Shown piece after piece: positions 43,815 through 51,100 of a stretch of DNA of 55,592 bases. A model generated the notes under the pieces. That model had not been told where the DNA came from and made no database searches. It saw nothing but the letters and a program-made list of their open reading frames with translations. The DNA is from JADLEX01 sp964586775 (lineage in GTDB: Bacteria; Lernaellota; Lernaellaia; JACKCT01): NCBI GenBank assembly GCA_964586775.1, contig CAZPJD010000132.1:1-55592 (forward strand), written 5' to 3'. Within the stretch, counting starts at the first letter, position 1, and each line of letters begins with the position of its first letter. Position numbers and translations under genes: made by a program.

Positions 43815-45250
43815 CAGAGCTTTCGCCCCAGCAGGTGTTTGATCATGATCTTCGCGCCGTTCCACATCTGTCGCAATCCGATGGAGCGGATGACGAACAG
43901 GTGCCGCCAGATCATCCGCGGACGCACATAGAATCGGAACGTCGCGCGGCGGTGCAGGCGGACGAGCTCGTCGCCGGTCAATCCGCGCGGGATGAACGGC
44001 AGCGTGTTGGGATCGTGGTTGAAGGTCGAGAACTTGTCCCAGTCGCCGGGCTTCATTTTGCCCTCCGCGACCAGATCGTCCCAGATTTGCGTGCCGGGGT
44101 AGGGGATGGTGATGCCGAACTTCGCGAAGTCGATGTCGAGCGACCGCGCGAATTCAATGTTCTCCACCGTCTGCTCCGCCGTTTCGCCGGGCAGACCCAG
44201 CATGAAGAACGCCGAGATTTCCAGGCCCGCCGAGCGCGCAACGCGCACACCGTCGCGGATGTCCTGCGCCGTGCACTTCTTGTTGACGTTCTTGAGCAGC
44301 GTATCCACGCCCGACTCGATGCCGAAGAGAATTCGTTTGCAGCGCGCCGCCACCATCTCGCGGCACACCTCTTCGTCGATCACATCGACGCGCGTCTCGG
44401 TGGTCCACCACCATTCGCCCGGGATGTTGCGCTCGCGGATCGCGCGGCAGGTGTCGATGCCGTGCTGCTTATGAACCGGGAAGATGGGATCGACGAAGCC
44501 GACGTGTCGGATGCCGTTTTCGGTGACGAGCCACTCCATCTCGGCCGCGATGTTGTCGGGGCTGCGGCGACGCACCTTGTGGCCCTGATACCCGAGGGCG
44601 CAATACGTACAGTGGAACGGGCAGCCGCGAGAGCCAATGATGGAGAGACCCGGCTTGGCGACGTTGACGAACGCGAGAAAGCCGTAAACGTGCTGCGGGA
44701 AGAGATCCCATGCCGGGAGCGGCAACTTGTCGAGCTCCGGCCCCTGCAACAGCGGCGCGATCGGCGTCGTGTGGATGCCGCCATTCATGTACGTCAGGCC
44801 GGGTACGTCGTCGAAGGAGCCTCCCCGGTCCAGGACGTCGCACAGCTTCGGCATCGTTGTTTCGGCCTCGCTGTGCATGACGAAATCGGCGTAGCCGTCG
44901 CGGACGAGATCCTCGGCAAAGAGCGACGCGTGCAAGTTTCCGAGCACGACCTTGGTCTGCGGGCGCTCCTTGCGAAGCCGTCGGCCGAGCGATTCGACCG
45001 TGTGCACCGACGGCGTCAGTACGCCGATGCCCACGACGTCGGCCCGCCATTCGCCGACGAGTTCGACGATCTGCGTCTCGGTGAGGTCATCGACGAAGTT
45101 GTCGAGGCATCGGACTTCGTGGCCCGCCTCGCGGCAGGTCGCGGCGATGTAGGCGAGCCCGATAACGGGCATGGCCTCGGCGAGCGCCTTGTAGTCGCCG
45201 AATCCACTATCGACGTCGTAACCGGGATTGATGAGCAGGACGCGCGCCAT
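43814..45250 (-). CDS. Radical SAM protein with B12-binding-like N-terminal domain (first in the operon)
   Basis: The 478-residue protein has a B12-binding-type N-terminal domain (MARVLLINPGY, VVLGNLHASLF) lacking the DxHxxG motif. The core holds Cys210, Cys214 and Cys217 (GSRGCPFHCTYCALGYQGH). ILFGIESGVDTLLKNVNKKC, FFMLGLPGETAEQTVENI and TIPYPGTQIWDDL mark the barrel, and the last is common in BchE-like enzymes. The C-terminal 70 residues are basic with membrane-facing character. It starts four bases after the first methyltransferase stop. Product unknown. Confidence 0.9.
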   Translation of the reverse strand: MARVLLINPGYDVDSGFGDYKALAEAMPVIGLAYIAATCREAGHEVRCLDNFVDDLTETQIVELVGEWRADVVGIGVLTPSVHTVESLGRRLRKERPQTKVVLGNLHASLFAEDLVRDGYADFVMHSEAETTMPKLCDVLDRGGSFDDVPGLTYMNGGIHTTPIAPLLQGPELDKLPLPAWDLFPQHVYGFLAFVNVAKPGLSIIGSRGCPFHCTYCALGYQGHKVRRRSPDNIAAEMEWLVTENGIRHVGFVDPIFPVHKQHGIDTCRAIRERNIPGEWWWTTETRVDVIDEEVCREMVAARCKRILFGIESGVDTLLKNVNKKCTAQDIRDGVRVARSAGLEISAFFMLGLPGETAEQTVENIEFARSLDIDFAKFGITIPYPGTQIWDDLVAEGKMKPGDWDKFSTFNHDPNTLPFIPRGLTGDELVRLHRRATFRFYVRPRMIWRHLFVIRSIGLRQMWNGAKIMIKHLLGRKL

Positions 45251-45254
45251 GTTC

Positions 45255-46223
45255 CTACGCTTTCCGCGGCTTGATCGCCACCGCCGTGAGCACTCGGGCG
45301 AATTGATGTGCGTTGGGGGCGAGACGAAACTCCCGGTCCGCCGCCGCGACCTGATTCAGATAGGCGTCGTCACGCGCTCGTTCGTCGTCCACCATCTGCC
45401 AAAACGGGCCCTCGCCGAAAAAGTGCGACGGGATGATTCGAATCGGGTCCAGCCCCGCGCCGCGGCACAGGTCGGCGAGCGAGGCGGCGTCGAAGAGACG
45501 CACCATCCGACCGGGGAGCGACACCGTGACCGGCACGCCGGATTGCAAAGACGTCACCGCGTCGATGGCGTCGGCGGCCACATCTCCCGCGATCAAGGCT
45601 CCCGGCATGGCTTCAACGGACAGCATCATCGCTCCGCCCGGTCGCAAAACCCTCGCCAGCGCGGCGACGGTGCGCGCCGGATCGCCCGTGTAGCAGACGA
45701 ACTCCAGCGCGAGGACAAAATCGAACTCTTCGTCTGGGATGGTATCAAGAAACTCGACCCCGGCCCAGTGAAGTTCCTTGCCCTCGCGGCCGATTTTCTC
45801 GCATCGGGCCTTGCAAATATCGATATTCGCCCGACAGGGATCGAACGCGACGACGTGCGCGAAGTGCTCGGATGCCAGCATCGTCGATCGCCCGATCCCG
45901 CATCCGGCGTCGAGGGCTCGTCGTGAATGCGGCAACAACGAGACAGCCTGCGCGAGCTGTTCGCGATAGATGGCCGTGGAAAGACGCTTGATCGGAAAGA
46001 ACGGCGAGGATGGGTCGAGGAAGTCCGCGGACGTTGGATCGACTCGCGCCGCCTGCTCGAAACCCCAGACGTTTTCGAGTCCGGGATCGGCGAGGAGGGC
46101 CGAACGGCGTTCGTTGTCGTCTCCGTAGAGCCGTCGAAGATTGGGACTGGCGAGGGTTTTCGTCACGGGCGGCAAGATTCTCGCGACGCGATCCGGGCCC
46201 AAAAACCAACAGAGACGGCTCAT
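45255..46223 (-). CDS. Class I SAM-dependent methyltransferase (first in the operon)
   Basis: The 322-residue protein has a Rossmann methyltransferase core in the middle: ALDAGCGIGRSTMLASEHFA (motif I), VVAFDPCRANIDICK (motif II), FDFVLALEFVCYTGDPARTV and VLRPGGAMMLSVEAMPG. The first 90 residues (FLGPDRVARILPPVTKTLAS) are an extra helical part. It ends RVLTAVAIKPRKA. The start has AGAGG upstream and lies 46 bases after the micropeptide stop, so it is the first large gene of the operon. Confidence 0.9.
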   Translation of the reverse strand: MSRLCWFLGPDRVARILPPVTKTLASPNLRRLYGDDNERRSALLADPGLENVWGFEQAARVDPTSADFLDPSSPFFPIKRLSTAIYREQLAQAVSLLPHSRRALDAGCGIGRSTMLASEHFAHVVAFDPCRANIDICKARCEKIGREGKELHWAGVEFLDTIPDEEFDFVLALEFVCYTGDPARTVAALARVLRPGGAMMLSVEAMPGALIAGDVAADAIDAVTSLQSGVPVTVSLPGRMVRLFDAASLADLCRGAGLDPIRIIPSHFFGEGPFWQMVDDERARDDAYLNQVAAADREFRLAPNAHQFARVLTAVAIKPRKA

Positions 46224-46269
46224 CGCCGCCTCTGTTCACCCTCAGACCGGAGAGAAAATCGTCGTCGCT

Positions 46270-46320
46270 TTAGGGCGTCGGCGGCTTCGGCTTCGGCTTC
46301 GGAGATGGACGCCAGTTCAT
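46270..46320 (-). CDS. Lys/Pro-rich 16-residue micropeptide at the head of the radical SAM/methyltransferase operon
   Basis: The minus strand reads MNWRPSPKPKPKPPTP then TAA. A perfect Shine-Dalgarno AAGGAGG (46332-46326) stands five bases before the ATG, a stronger site than those of most large genes here. A promoter lies about 40 bases upstream, and the methyltransferase gene starts 46 bases downstream. The peptide has one Trp, a three-fold Pro-Lys alternation and a Pro-Pro-Thr end. It could be the substrate of the downstream enzymes (RiPP-like, though without a leader region), or a translated leader whose Pro-rich nature slows ribosomes. I know no named family for it. Reality of translation is inferred from the binding site and position. 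Confidence 0.55.
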   Translation of the reverse strand: MNWRPSPKPKPKPPTP

Positions 46321-46338
46321 CGCAGCCTCCTTCTCGTT

Positions 46339-46361
46339 CAAGGTCAAGACCCTTGGTGACC
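46339..46361 (-). promoter_or_regulatory. Two mutually exclusive hairpins in the micropeptide leader
   Basis: In the predicted 5' leader, GGTCA/TGACC (46342-46346 with 46357-46361) and CAAGG/CCTTG (46339-46343 with 46351-46355) can form alternative stems that share bases. They lie between the predicted transcription start and the Shine-Dalgarno. This may allow control of the micropeptide or the operon, or the first may be a protein-binding inverted repeat. Confidence 0.35.
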
Positions 46362-46367
46362 AAAAAA

Positions 46368-46397
46368 ACAGTACCCGAACGCCATGTCAGGTGTCAA
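46368..46397 (-). promoter_or_regulatory. Promoter of the micropeptide/radical SAM operon
   Basis: On the minus strand a perfect TTGACA (46397-46392) and TACTGT (46373-46368) are 18 bases apart. The start would fall near 46361, about 40 bases before the micropeptide ATG. The first transcribed bases follow a run of seven T. Confidence 0.55.
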
Positions 46398-46457
46398 CAA
46401 ATAGTTTCGATCTTGTGAGGCGACGGGCCCGGCGCGCCGAAAGCGCGGGACCCGCCG

Positions 46458-46486
46458 TTGATCGGGGTGAACCGTTCGCGTAGATT
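46458..46486 (+). promoter_or_regulatory. Candidate promoter of the membrane beta-propeller gene (leaderless)
   Basis: TTGATC (46458-46463) and TAGATT (46481-46486) are separated by 17 bases. The predicted start is at or next to the ATG at 46494, which has no Shine-Dalgarno. Confidence 0.42.
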
Positions 46487-46493
46487 CGCGGCC

Positions 46494-48029
46494 ATGCTGA
46501 CGCTTCGGCGCACCCTGCTTTACTGCGCAATGCTGCTCCCCGTCGCGTTTTATCTCAATCTGACGTTCTTGGAACGTCGGCTGGCGTTCTACTCGGTCCT
46601 TTCGAGCCTGACGCTCATTTTCGCGGGCCTTTGGATCGGCGACCGGGTGGCAGCGAAGCGGATCGCGCGATATCGCGAGTGGCGCGCCACGCGGGAAGCC
46701 GCGAAGACGAGACTTCACCGCCGGCTCGTGCTGGGGACGATTGTCCTGATTGCAATTCCGGGTCTCAGCTACGTCCCGATCGGCTACGGGCTCTATCCCG
46801 TCTTTTTCCGCTGGATCGCCCTGATTCTTGGCGCTTGGGTGCTCGCCGCATTCGCGTGGAAGACACGGGTGCCAGATTGGCTGAGACCCGACCTTCCGCT
46901 TCTCGTTCTCATCCCGACCCTCGCGGGAATCGGGTCCATGGGCGTCAACGCCTACGGCTCGACGGACGCGACGTGTGAGCAGATCGAGGCCAGCCCTTTC
47001 CTTCGGCCGATCGTCACGCGAAAAATGATCGCGGATCGCCCCGAAATCGACGATGCGTTTCCCTACGACGTGAAGTCGGACCCCGCCGCCGATCGCCTGT
47101 TTTTCACCCTCAAACAACGGCGGTCGGGTTTTCTGAAGTTGCCGTGGCGGCCCGACGAGCCCAACGACGCCATCGGCGTCACGTCGTTCGGCGCGCCGGA
47201 CTTCGCGACGGCGACGCTGATCCACGTCTCGACGGACAGCACGGGCACTTACCCTCAGCGGATCACGGTCGATGCGTCGCGCGGCCGAATCTACGTTGTC
47301 GTCCTGGACGTGGATGGCGACCATACCATTCGCGTGATCGACTATCGAAACGGTTTCCAGCAGATCGCCGACATTCGCCCACGTTATGAGCCGATCCGCG
47401 TTTACCTCGACGAGCCGCGAAATCGTCTGCTGATCCTGAACTACGAGGGCGCGGTCGGCGTGTACGATCGCGACACCTTCGAACAGACGCTGTATCGCAA
47501 GGTCTCCCGCGCGTTGTTCATGGGGCTGATCGACACCTTCGTTCATCATCCCGAACGCCGCGCCTACTACGCGTCGTCGGTTTCGGGCGAGTTCCTGATG
47601 CTCTCCGAGGAGTTTCTCGCGCCGCTCATCGAGCGAAACATCAAGATTCCCACGATCGGGCTCGATTACGATCCCGTGACCGATCGCGTGTACGCCGCGG
47701 GGACGCTGACGCGCGAGGTCGCCGTGCTGAATGGCGAAACGCTCGAACTCGACAAGACGATCCCGACCGGCACGACGGTGCGTGAGCTGTATCTCGATCT
47801 GAAGCGCCGCCTCATCATCACGGCGGGATACACAGACGGTCGCCTCGATCTGATCGGGCTCGACGACCACGAGACGCGCGCGAGCGTCGAGGTCGGACGA
47901 TTGGCGAGGTCCATCCATCTCGAACGCGACACTGGCCGGGTCTTCGCGGCGTCGGGGTGCGGACTATTCGAGGTGCTGGTCGATCGCATGCTCGCCGCGG
48001 CGGACCCTCTTGGCGCGACGGGAAACTGA
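46494..48029 (+). CDS. Membrane protein with a C-terminal beta-propeller-like domain
   Basis: The 511-residue protein has four hydrophobic segments in residues 8-150 and a soluble part (about 160-511). The soluble part has regularly spaced strands of the YVTN/NHL-propeller type: RITVDASRGRIYVVVLDVDG, YLDEPRNRLLILNYEG, GLDYDPVTDRVYAAGTLTRE and YLDLKRRLIITAGYTDG. The repeats carry the Asp-x-x-x-x-Arg-x-Tyr pattern. It is divergent from the radical SAM operon and followed after four bases by a GT2 gene. ATG 46494 is supported by the promoter position. Function unknown; a membrane-tethered binding platform is a guess. Confidence 0.82.
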   Translation: MLTLRRTLLYCAMLLPVAFYLNLTFLERRLAFYSVLSSLTLIFAGLWIGDRVAAKRIARYREWRATREAAKTRLHRRLVLGTIVLIAIPGLSYVPIGYGLYPVFFRWIALILGAWVLAAFAWKTRVPDWLRPDLPLLVLIPTLAGIGSMGVNAYGSTDATCEQIEASPFLRPIVTRKMIADRPEIDDAFPYDVKSDPAADRLFFTLKQRRSGFLKLPWRPDEPNDAIGVTSFGAPDFATATLIHVSTDSTGTYPQRITVDASRGRIYVVVLDVDGDHTIRVIDYRNGFQQIADIRPRYEPIRVYLDEPRNRLLILNYEGAVGVYDRDTFEQTLYRKVSRALFMGLIDTFVHHPERRAYYASSVSGEFLMLSEEFLAPLIERNIKIPTIGLDYDPVTDRVYAAGTLTREVAVLNGETLELDKTIPTGTTVRELYLDLKRRLIITAGYTDGRLDLIGLDDHETRASVEVGRLARSIHLERDTGRVFAASGCGLFEVLVDRMLAAADPLGATGN

Positions 48030-48033
48030 CGCC

Positions 48034-48741
48034 ATGCCCGACCTGTCGGCGTTCATGCCCGTCTTCGACGAAGCGCCGACCATCGAGGGCACGATTCGCG
48101 AGGCGCTGGCCTCGCTGGAATCGCTCGGTGTCTCCACGGAACTGATCGTCGTGGACGACGGCAGCACCGACGGCACGCACGCGGTTCTCGATCGGCTCGC
48201 GGAGCAGGGCGGGCCGATTCGCGTCGTCCGCCACGAAACGAACCTGGGCTACGGCGCGGCGCTGGGCTCGGGTATCGCCGCATCGACCGGGCGATTCGTT
48301 TTCTACACCGACGGCGACGGGCAATTCGACTGGGCGGACCTGCCGCGCGTGTTCGCGCTCGCCGGTCAGGATCGCGTCGTCGTTGGGCGGCGATCCACGC
48401 GCCGCGATCACCTCGGGCGGCGCATCCAGTCCTTCGCGTTCAACGCCTTGATGCGATGCGCGTTCGACCTGCCCGTGGACGACATCAATTGCTCGTTCAA
48501 GGTCTTCCCCGGCGATGCCGTTCGAGCGCTCGACCTGCGTTCGGGCGGCGTGTTCATCGACGCGGAGATTCTCGCGAGATTGCGTCGCGCGGGCTGCGAG
48601 TTTAGTCAGGTCGAGGTCGGCCACCGCGAGCGACCCGCGGGGGCGTCCAAGCTCGCCGGGCTGCGCCACGTATGGGGCGTGGTGCGCGAAGCGTGGGCAT
48701 TTCGTATGATGTTGCCGCCGCCCTCGCGGCCGCGGAGTTGA
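48034..48741 (+). CDS. Glycosyltransferase family 2, polyprenyl-phosphate sugar synthase-like
   Basis: The 235-residue GT-A enzyme shows AFMPVFDEAPTIEGTIREAL, IVVDDGSTDGTHAVLDRLAE, NLGYGAALGSGIAAS, the metal site FYTDGDGQFDW, and DDINCSFKVFPGDAV. There is no C-terminal membrane helix. It is related to, but not closely alike, the GT2 at 39018-39752. It could supply lipid-linked sugar to GT-C enzymes such as the one at 3035-4669; this is inference. ATG 48034 lies five bases after the propeller gene. Confidence 0.9.
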   Translation: MPDLSAFMPVFDEAPTIEGTIREALASLESLGVSTELIVVDDGSTDGTHAVLDRLAEQGGPIRVVRHETNLGYGAALGSGIAASTGRFVFYTDGDGQFDWADLPRVFALAGQDRVVVGRRSTRRDHLGRRIQSFAFNALMRCAFDLPVDDINCSFKVFPGDAVRALDLRSGGVFIDAEILARLRRAGCEFSQVEVGHRERPAGASKLAGLRHVWGVVREAWAFRMMLPPPSRPRS

Positions 48742-48742
48742 C

Positions 48743-49702
48743 ATGGATATCTATCGCAGTGACCGACGCATGACACTGGTGGCGCTGGGCGGAAACGCCC
48801 TCATTCGCCACGGCGACACGCCCACCATCGAGACGCAGGAAGCCAACGCCGAAAAGACCGTCGATCAGCTCATGGAACTGGTGCGTCGCGACGACAATAT
48901 CGTCATCACGCACGGCAACGGCCCGCAGGTGGGCAACCTGTTGCTGCGCAACGAAGCGTCGAAAGAGCTGCTCCCACGCACGCCGCTCGACGTGCTGGTG
49001 GCCGAGACGGGGGGCTCGATTGGCTACATCCTTCAGCAGGCGTTTCTGAATCGTCTGCGCGAGGAGGAGGCGCAGCGCTATGTGGTCACCATGATTACGC
49101 AGGTGATCGTGGACCCGAATGATCCCGCGTTCGCGCGGCCGTCGAAGCCGATCGGCATGTACTACTCGAAGGACGACGCTGACCATCTTCACCGCGAGTT
49201 CGGCTGGCAGATGATCGAGGACGGCGAGCACGGATGGCGGCGCGTCGTGCCGAGCCCGCGCCCACTCAAGATCGTGCAGCGGCACATGGTGCGTCACAGC
49301 GCCATGGAGGGGAATATCGTTATTGCGGGCGGCGGCGGCGGGATCCCCATCAAGGTCGGCCCGAACGGCAGATACGAGGGCGTCGAGGCGGTGATCGACA
49401 AGGACCTGACGAGCGCGATGCTGGCGTCGGAGATCCGCGCGGACACGCTCATCATTCTCATGCCCGAGCCCAAGGTGTGCGTGCATTTCGGCACACCCAA
49501 GGAGCGCGCCCTCGACCGCGTGACGCTCTCCGAGATCACGGACTACCTCGCCGAGGGCCACTTCCCGCCGGGGTCCATCGGCCCCAAGGTCAACGCGGCG
49601 ATTCAGTTCGTGCAGCGCGGCGGGCGCGAGGCGCTCATCACGAGCGCCGACCGGCTCTCCGCCGCCATCGAGGGCAAGGACGGCACGACGATCATTCCTT
49701 GA
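48743..49702 (+). CDS. arcC: Carbamate kinase
   Basis: The 319-residue amino acid kinase-fold enzyme interconverts carbamoyl phosphate plus ADP and carbamate plus ATP. Motifs are LVALGGNALIRHGD, ITHGNGPQVGNLLLRNEAS, IVIAGGGGGIPI, EAVIDKDLTSAMLASEIRAD and GSIGPKVNAAIQFV. The length is normal. Arginine deiminase and ornithine carbamoyltransferase genes, its usual partners, are absent from the window. CGGAG precedes ATG 48743; ATG 48770 is a second option, closer to the conserved core. It follows the GT2 gene by one base. Confidence 0.93.
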   Translation: MDIYRSDRRMTLVALGGNALIRHGDTPTIETQEANAEKTVDQLMELVRRDDNIVITHGNGPQVGNLLLRNEASKELLPRTPLDVLVAETGGSIGYILQQAFLNRLREEEAQRYVVTMITQVIVDPNDPAFARPSKPIGMYYSKDDADHLHREFGWQMIEDGEHGWRRVVPSPRPLKIVQRHMVRHSAMEGNIVIAGGGGGIPIKVGPNGRYEGVEAVIDKDLTSAMLASEIRADTLIILMPEPKVCVHFGTPKERALDRVTLSEITDYLAEGHFPPGSIGPKVNAAIQFVQRGGREALITSADRLSAAIEGKDGTTIIP

Positions 49703-49714
49703 ACGGGGCGAAAA

Positions 49715-51100
49715 TCAGTCGAGCCAGTCGAAGACGCGCCGCACGACGGTGTCGGCGAAACCCCGCGCCTCGTCGTCTCGAAAGCGCTGCCCGCCGAGCG
49801 TGAACACCATGTAGAAGCGCCCGAGGAACGTTCGCAGGATCATGGCCGCCGGGTTGTTCGCCGTGCCGCCGACGCTGCTATGCACGTCGTGCAGCACCGC
49901 GCGACCGATTTCGCGAATGGCCGTTTCGCCCGTCGGGCGCCCGTCGCGGATCACCGGCCACACGACACCCAGGTTCGTGAGGAAGAACGAGATCTTCCGG
50001 TCGAAGATCGTGCGCAGCGCGCGGTAGCGCACGGCGCGTGGAAGCGCAAGCCCGACGCGCTGGAGCTTCCGCCCCATCTCGCTCATCGCAATGTCGTAAC
50101 CCTGATCCAGCCCTTCCTTGCGGCGGGCGATCACGAGACGCAGCACCGCCTCGGGACTTCGTCGTTCGTCGGCGCGGCTGGGAATGGCGAATCCCGACAT
50201 GGGGTTGCCCTGTCCCTCGATCTCGTCGGCGGGCCTTCGCGCGCGTTGGTTGACGGCGATGCCGTGAAGGAACACGTCGGCGTCCGCGCCGTGCGCGCGG
50301 TTCCACTCTTCCATCGCGAGTTTCGACGCGGCCACGCACAGATCGGTGACCGAACCGCCCGCGCGCGCCGCCCGGGCACGCAGCGCCTTTTGCACCGCGG
50401 GATCCTCGTACACGTAGCGGATCATCCGACGGCCGCCGGGCCGATCGCTCGATCCCCACGGCTGCGCGACCTGCGAGCCCGGGTAGTCCTGATCCATGCG
50501 CAGCGCGCGCAGCACCATTCGCGGCGTCGAGACGGGAGCGACGGGCGGCGTCGTGCCCGCCTGCGCGTGAATCCCGGCGACGTTTGCCCAGTCGGGGCGC
50601 CGTCCCGTCACGCGCTCGTGATAGGTCGCGAAAAGCTCGCGCAGCACGTCGTACAGCCCGCCGCCGTCGGTGGCGACGTGATGAAACACGATCACCAGTA
50701 CCCATCGTTCTTCGTCCACGCGCCACAGCTCGAATGCGATCGGCGGCTCGCTCGCCAGATCCTGAATCCGCGTCGTGACGGGATTCATCTTGTCGTGGAC
50801 CCAGTCCTCGAGATCGTCGGGGGCGTGCTCGGCCCGGAAATCGCGCTGCGCGAACGCGGGCGGTACGGACGGGCCGGCGATCCAAACCGGACGCAACGCG
50901 ACACCGATCCGCCGCCAGACCAGCCGCGAGGTGAAGGTTGGTCGCGTCGCGACGACTGTGCGCAGCGCTTCGTTCATCGCGTCGGGCTCGACGACGCCAC
51001 GCAGCACGAACGCGGCGTAATCGGTCTGCGGGAACCCTGGCTGTTCCCAGATCAAGAGACCTTCTGAGGGAAGGTCGAGCGGGGTGTACGATTCGCTCAT
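49715..51100 (-). CDS. Condensation-type acyltransferase (wax ester synthase/DGAT-like)
   Basis: The 461-residue protein carries the catalytic HHxxxDG motif (His140, His141, Asp145, Gly146 in FHHVATDGGG) of the condensation/WES-DGAT/PapA superfamily. The second half has SVTDLCVAASKLAMEEWNRA, FFLTNLGVVWP and a closing helix. These enzymes join acyl groups to alcohols or sugars using acyl-CoA or carrier-bound donors. Its ATG overlaps the stop of the upstream SGNH hydrolase gene, so a joint role in ester formation or removal on one product is likely. It converges on the carbamate kinase gene with a 12-base gap and no terminator. Confidence 0.82.
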   Translation of the reverse strand: MSESYTPLDLPSEGLLIWEQPGFPQTDYAAFVLRGVVEPDAMNEALRTVVATRPTFTSRLVWRRIGVALRPVWIAGPSVPPAFAQRDFRAEHAPDDLEDWVHDKMNPVTTRIQDLASEPPIAFELWRVDEERWVLVIVFHHVATDGGGLYDVLRELFATYHERVTGRRPDWANVAGIHAQAGTTPPVAPVSTPRMVLRALRMDQDYPGSQVAQPWGSSDRPGGRRMIRYVYEDPAVQKALRARAARAGGSVTDLCVAASKLAMEEWNRAHGADADVFLHGIAVNQRARRPADEIEGQGNPMSGFAIPSRADERRSPEAVLRLVIARRKEGLDQGYDIAMSEMGRKLQRVGLALPRAVRYRALRTIFDRKISFFLTNLGVVWPVIRDGRPTGETAIREIGRAVLHDVHSSVGGTANNPAAMILRTFLGRFYMVFTLGGQRFRDDEARGFADTVVRRVFDWLD

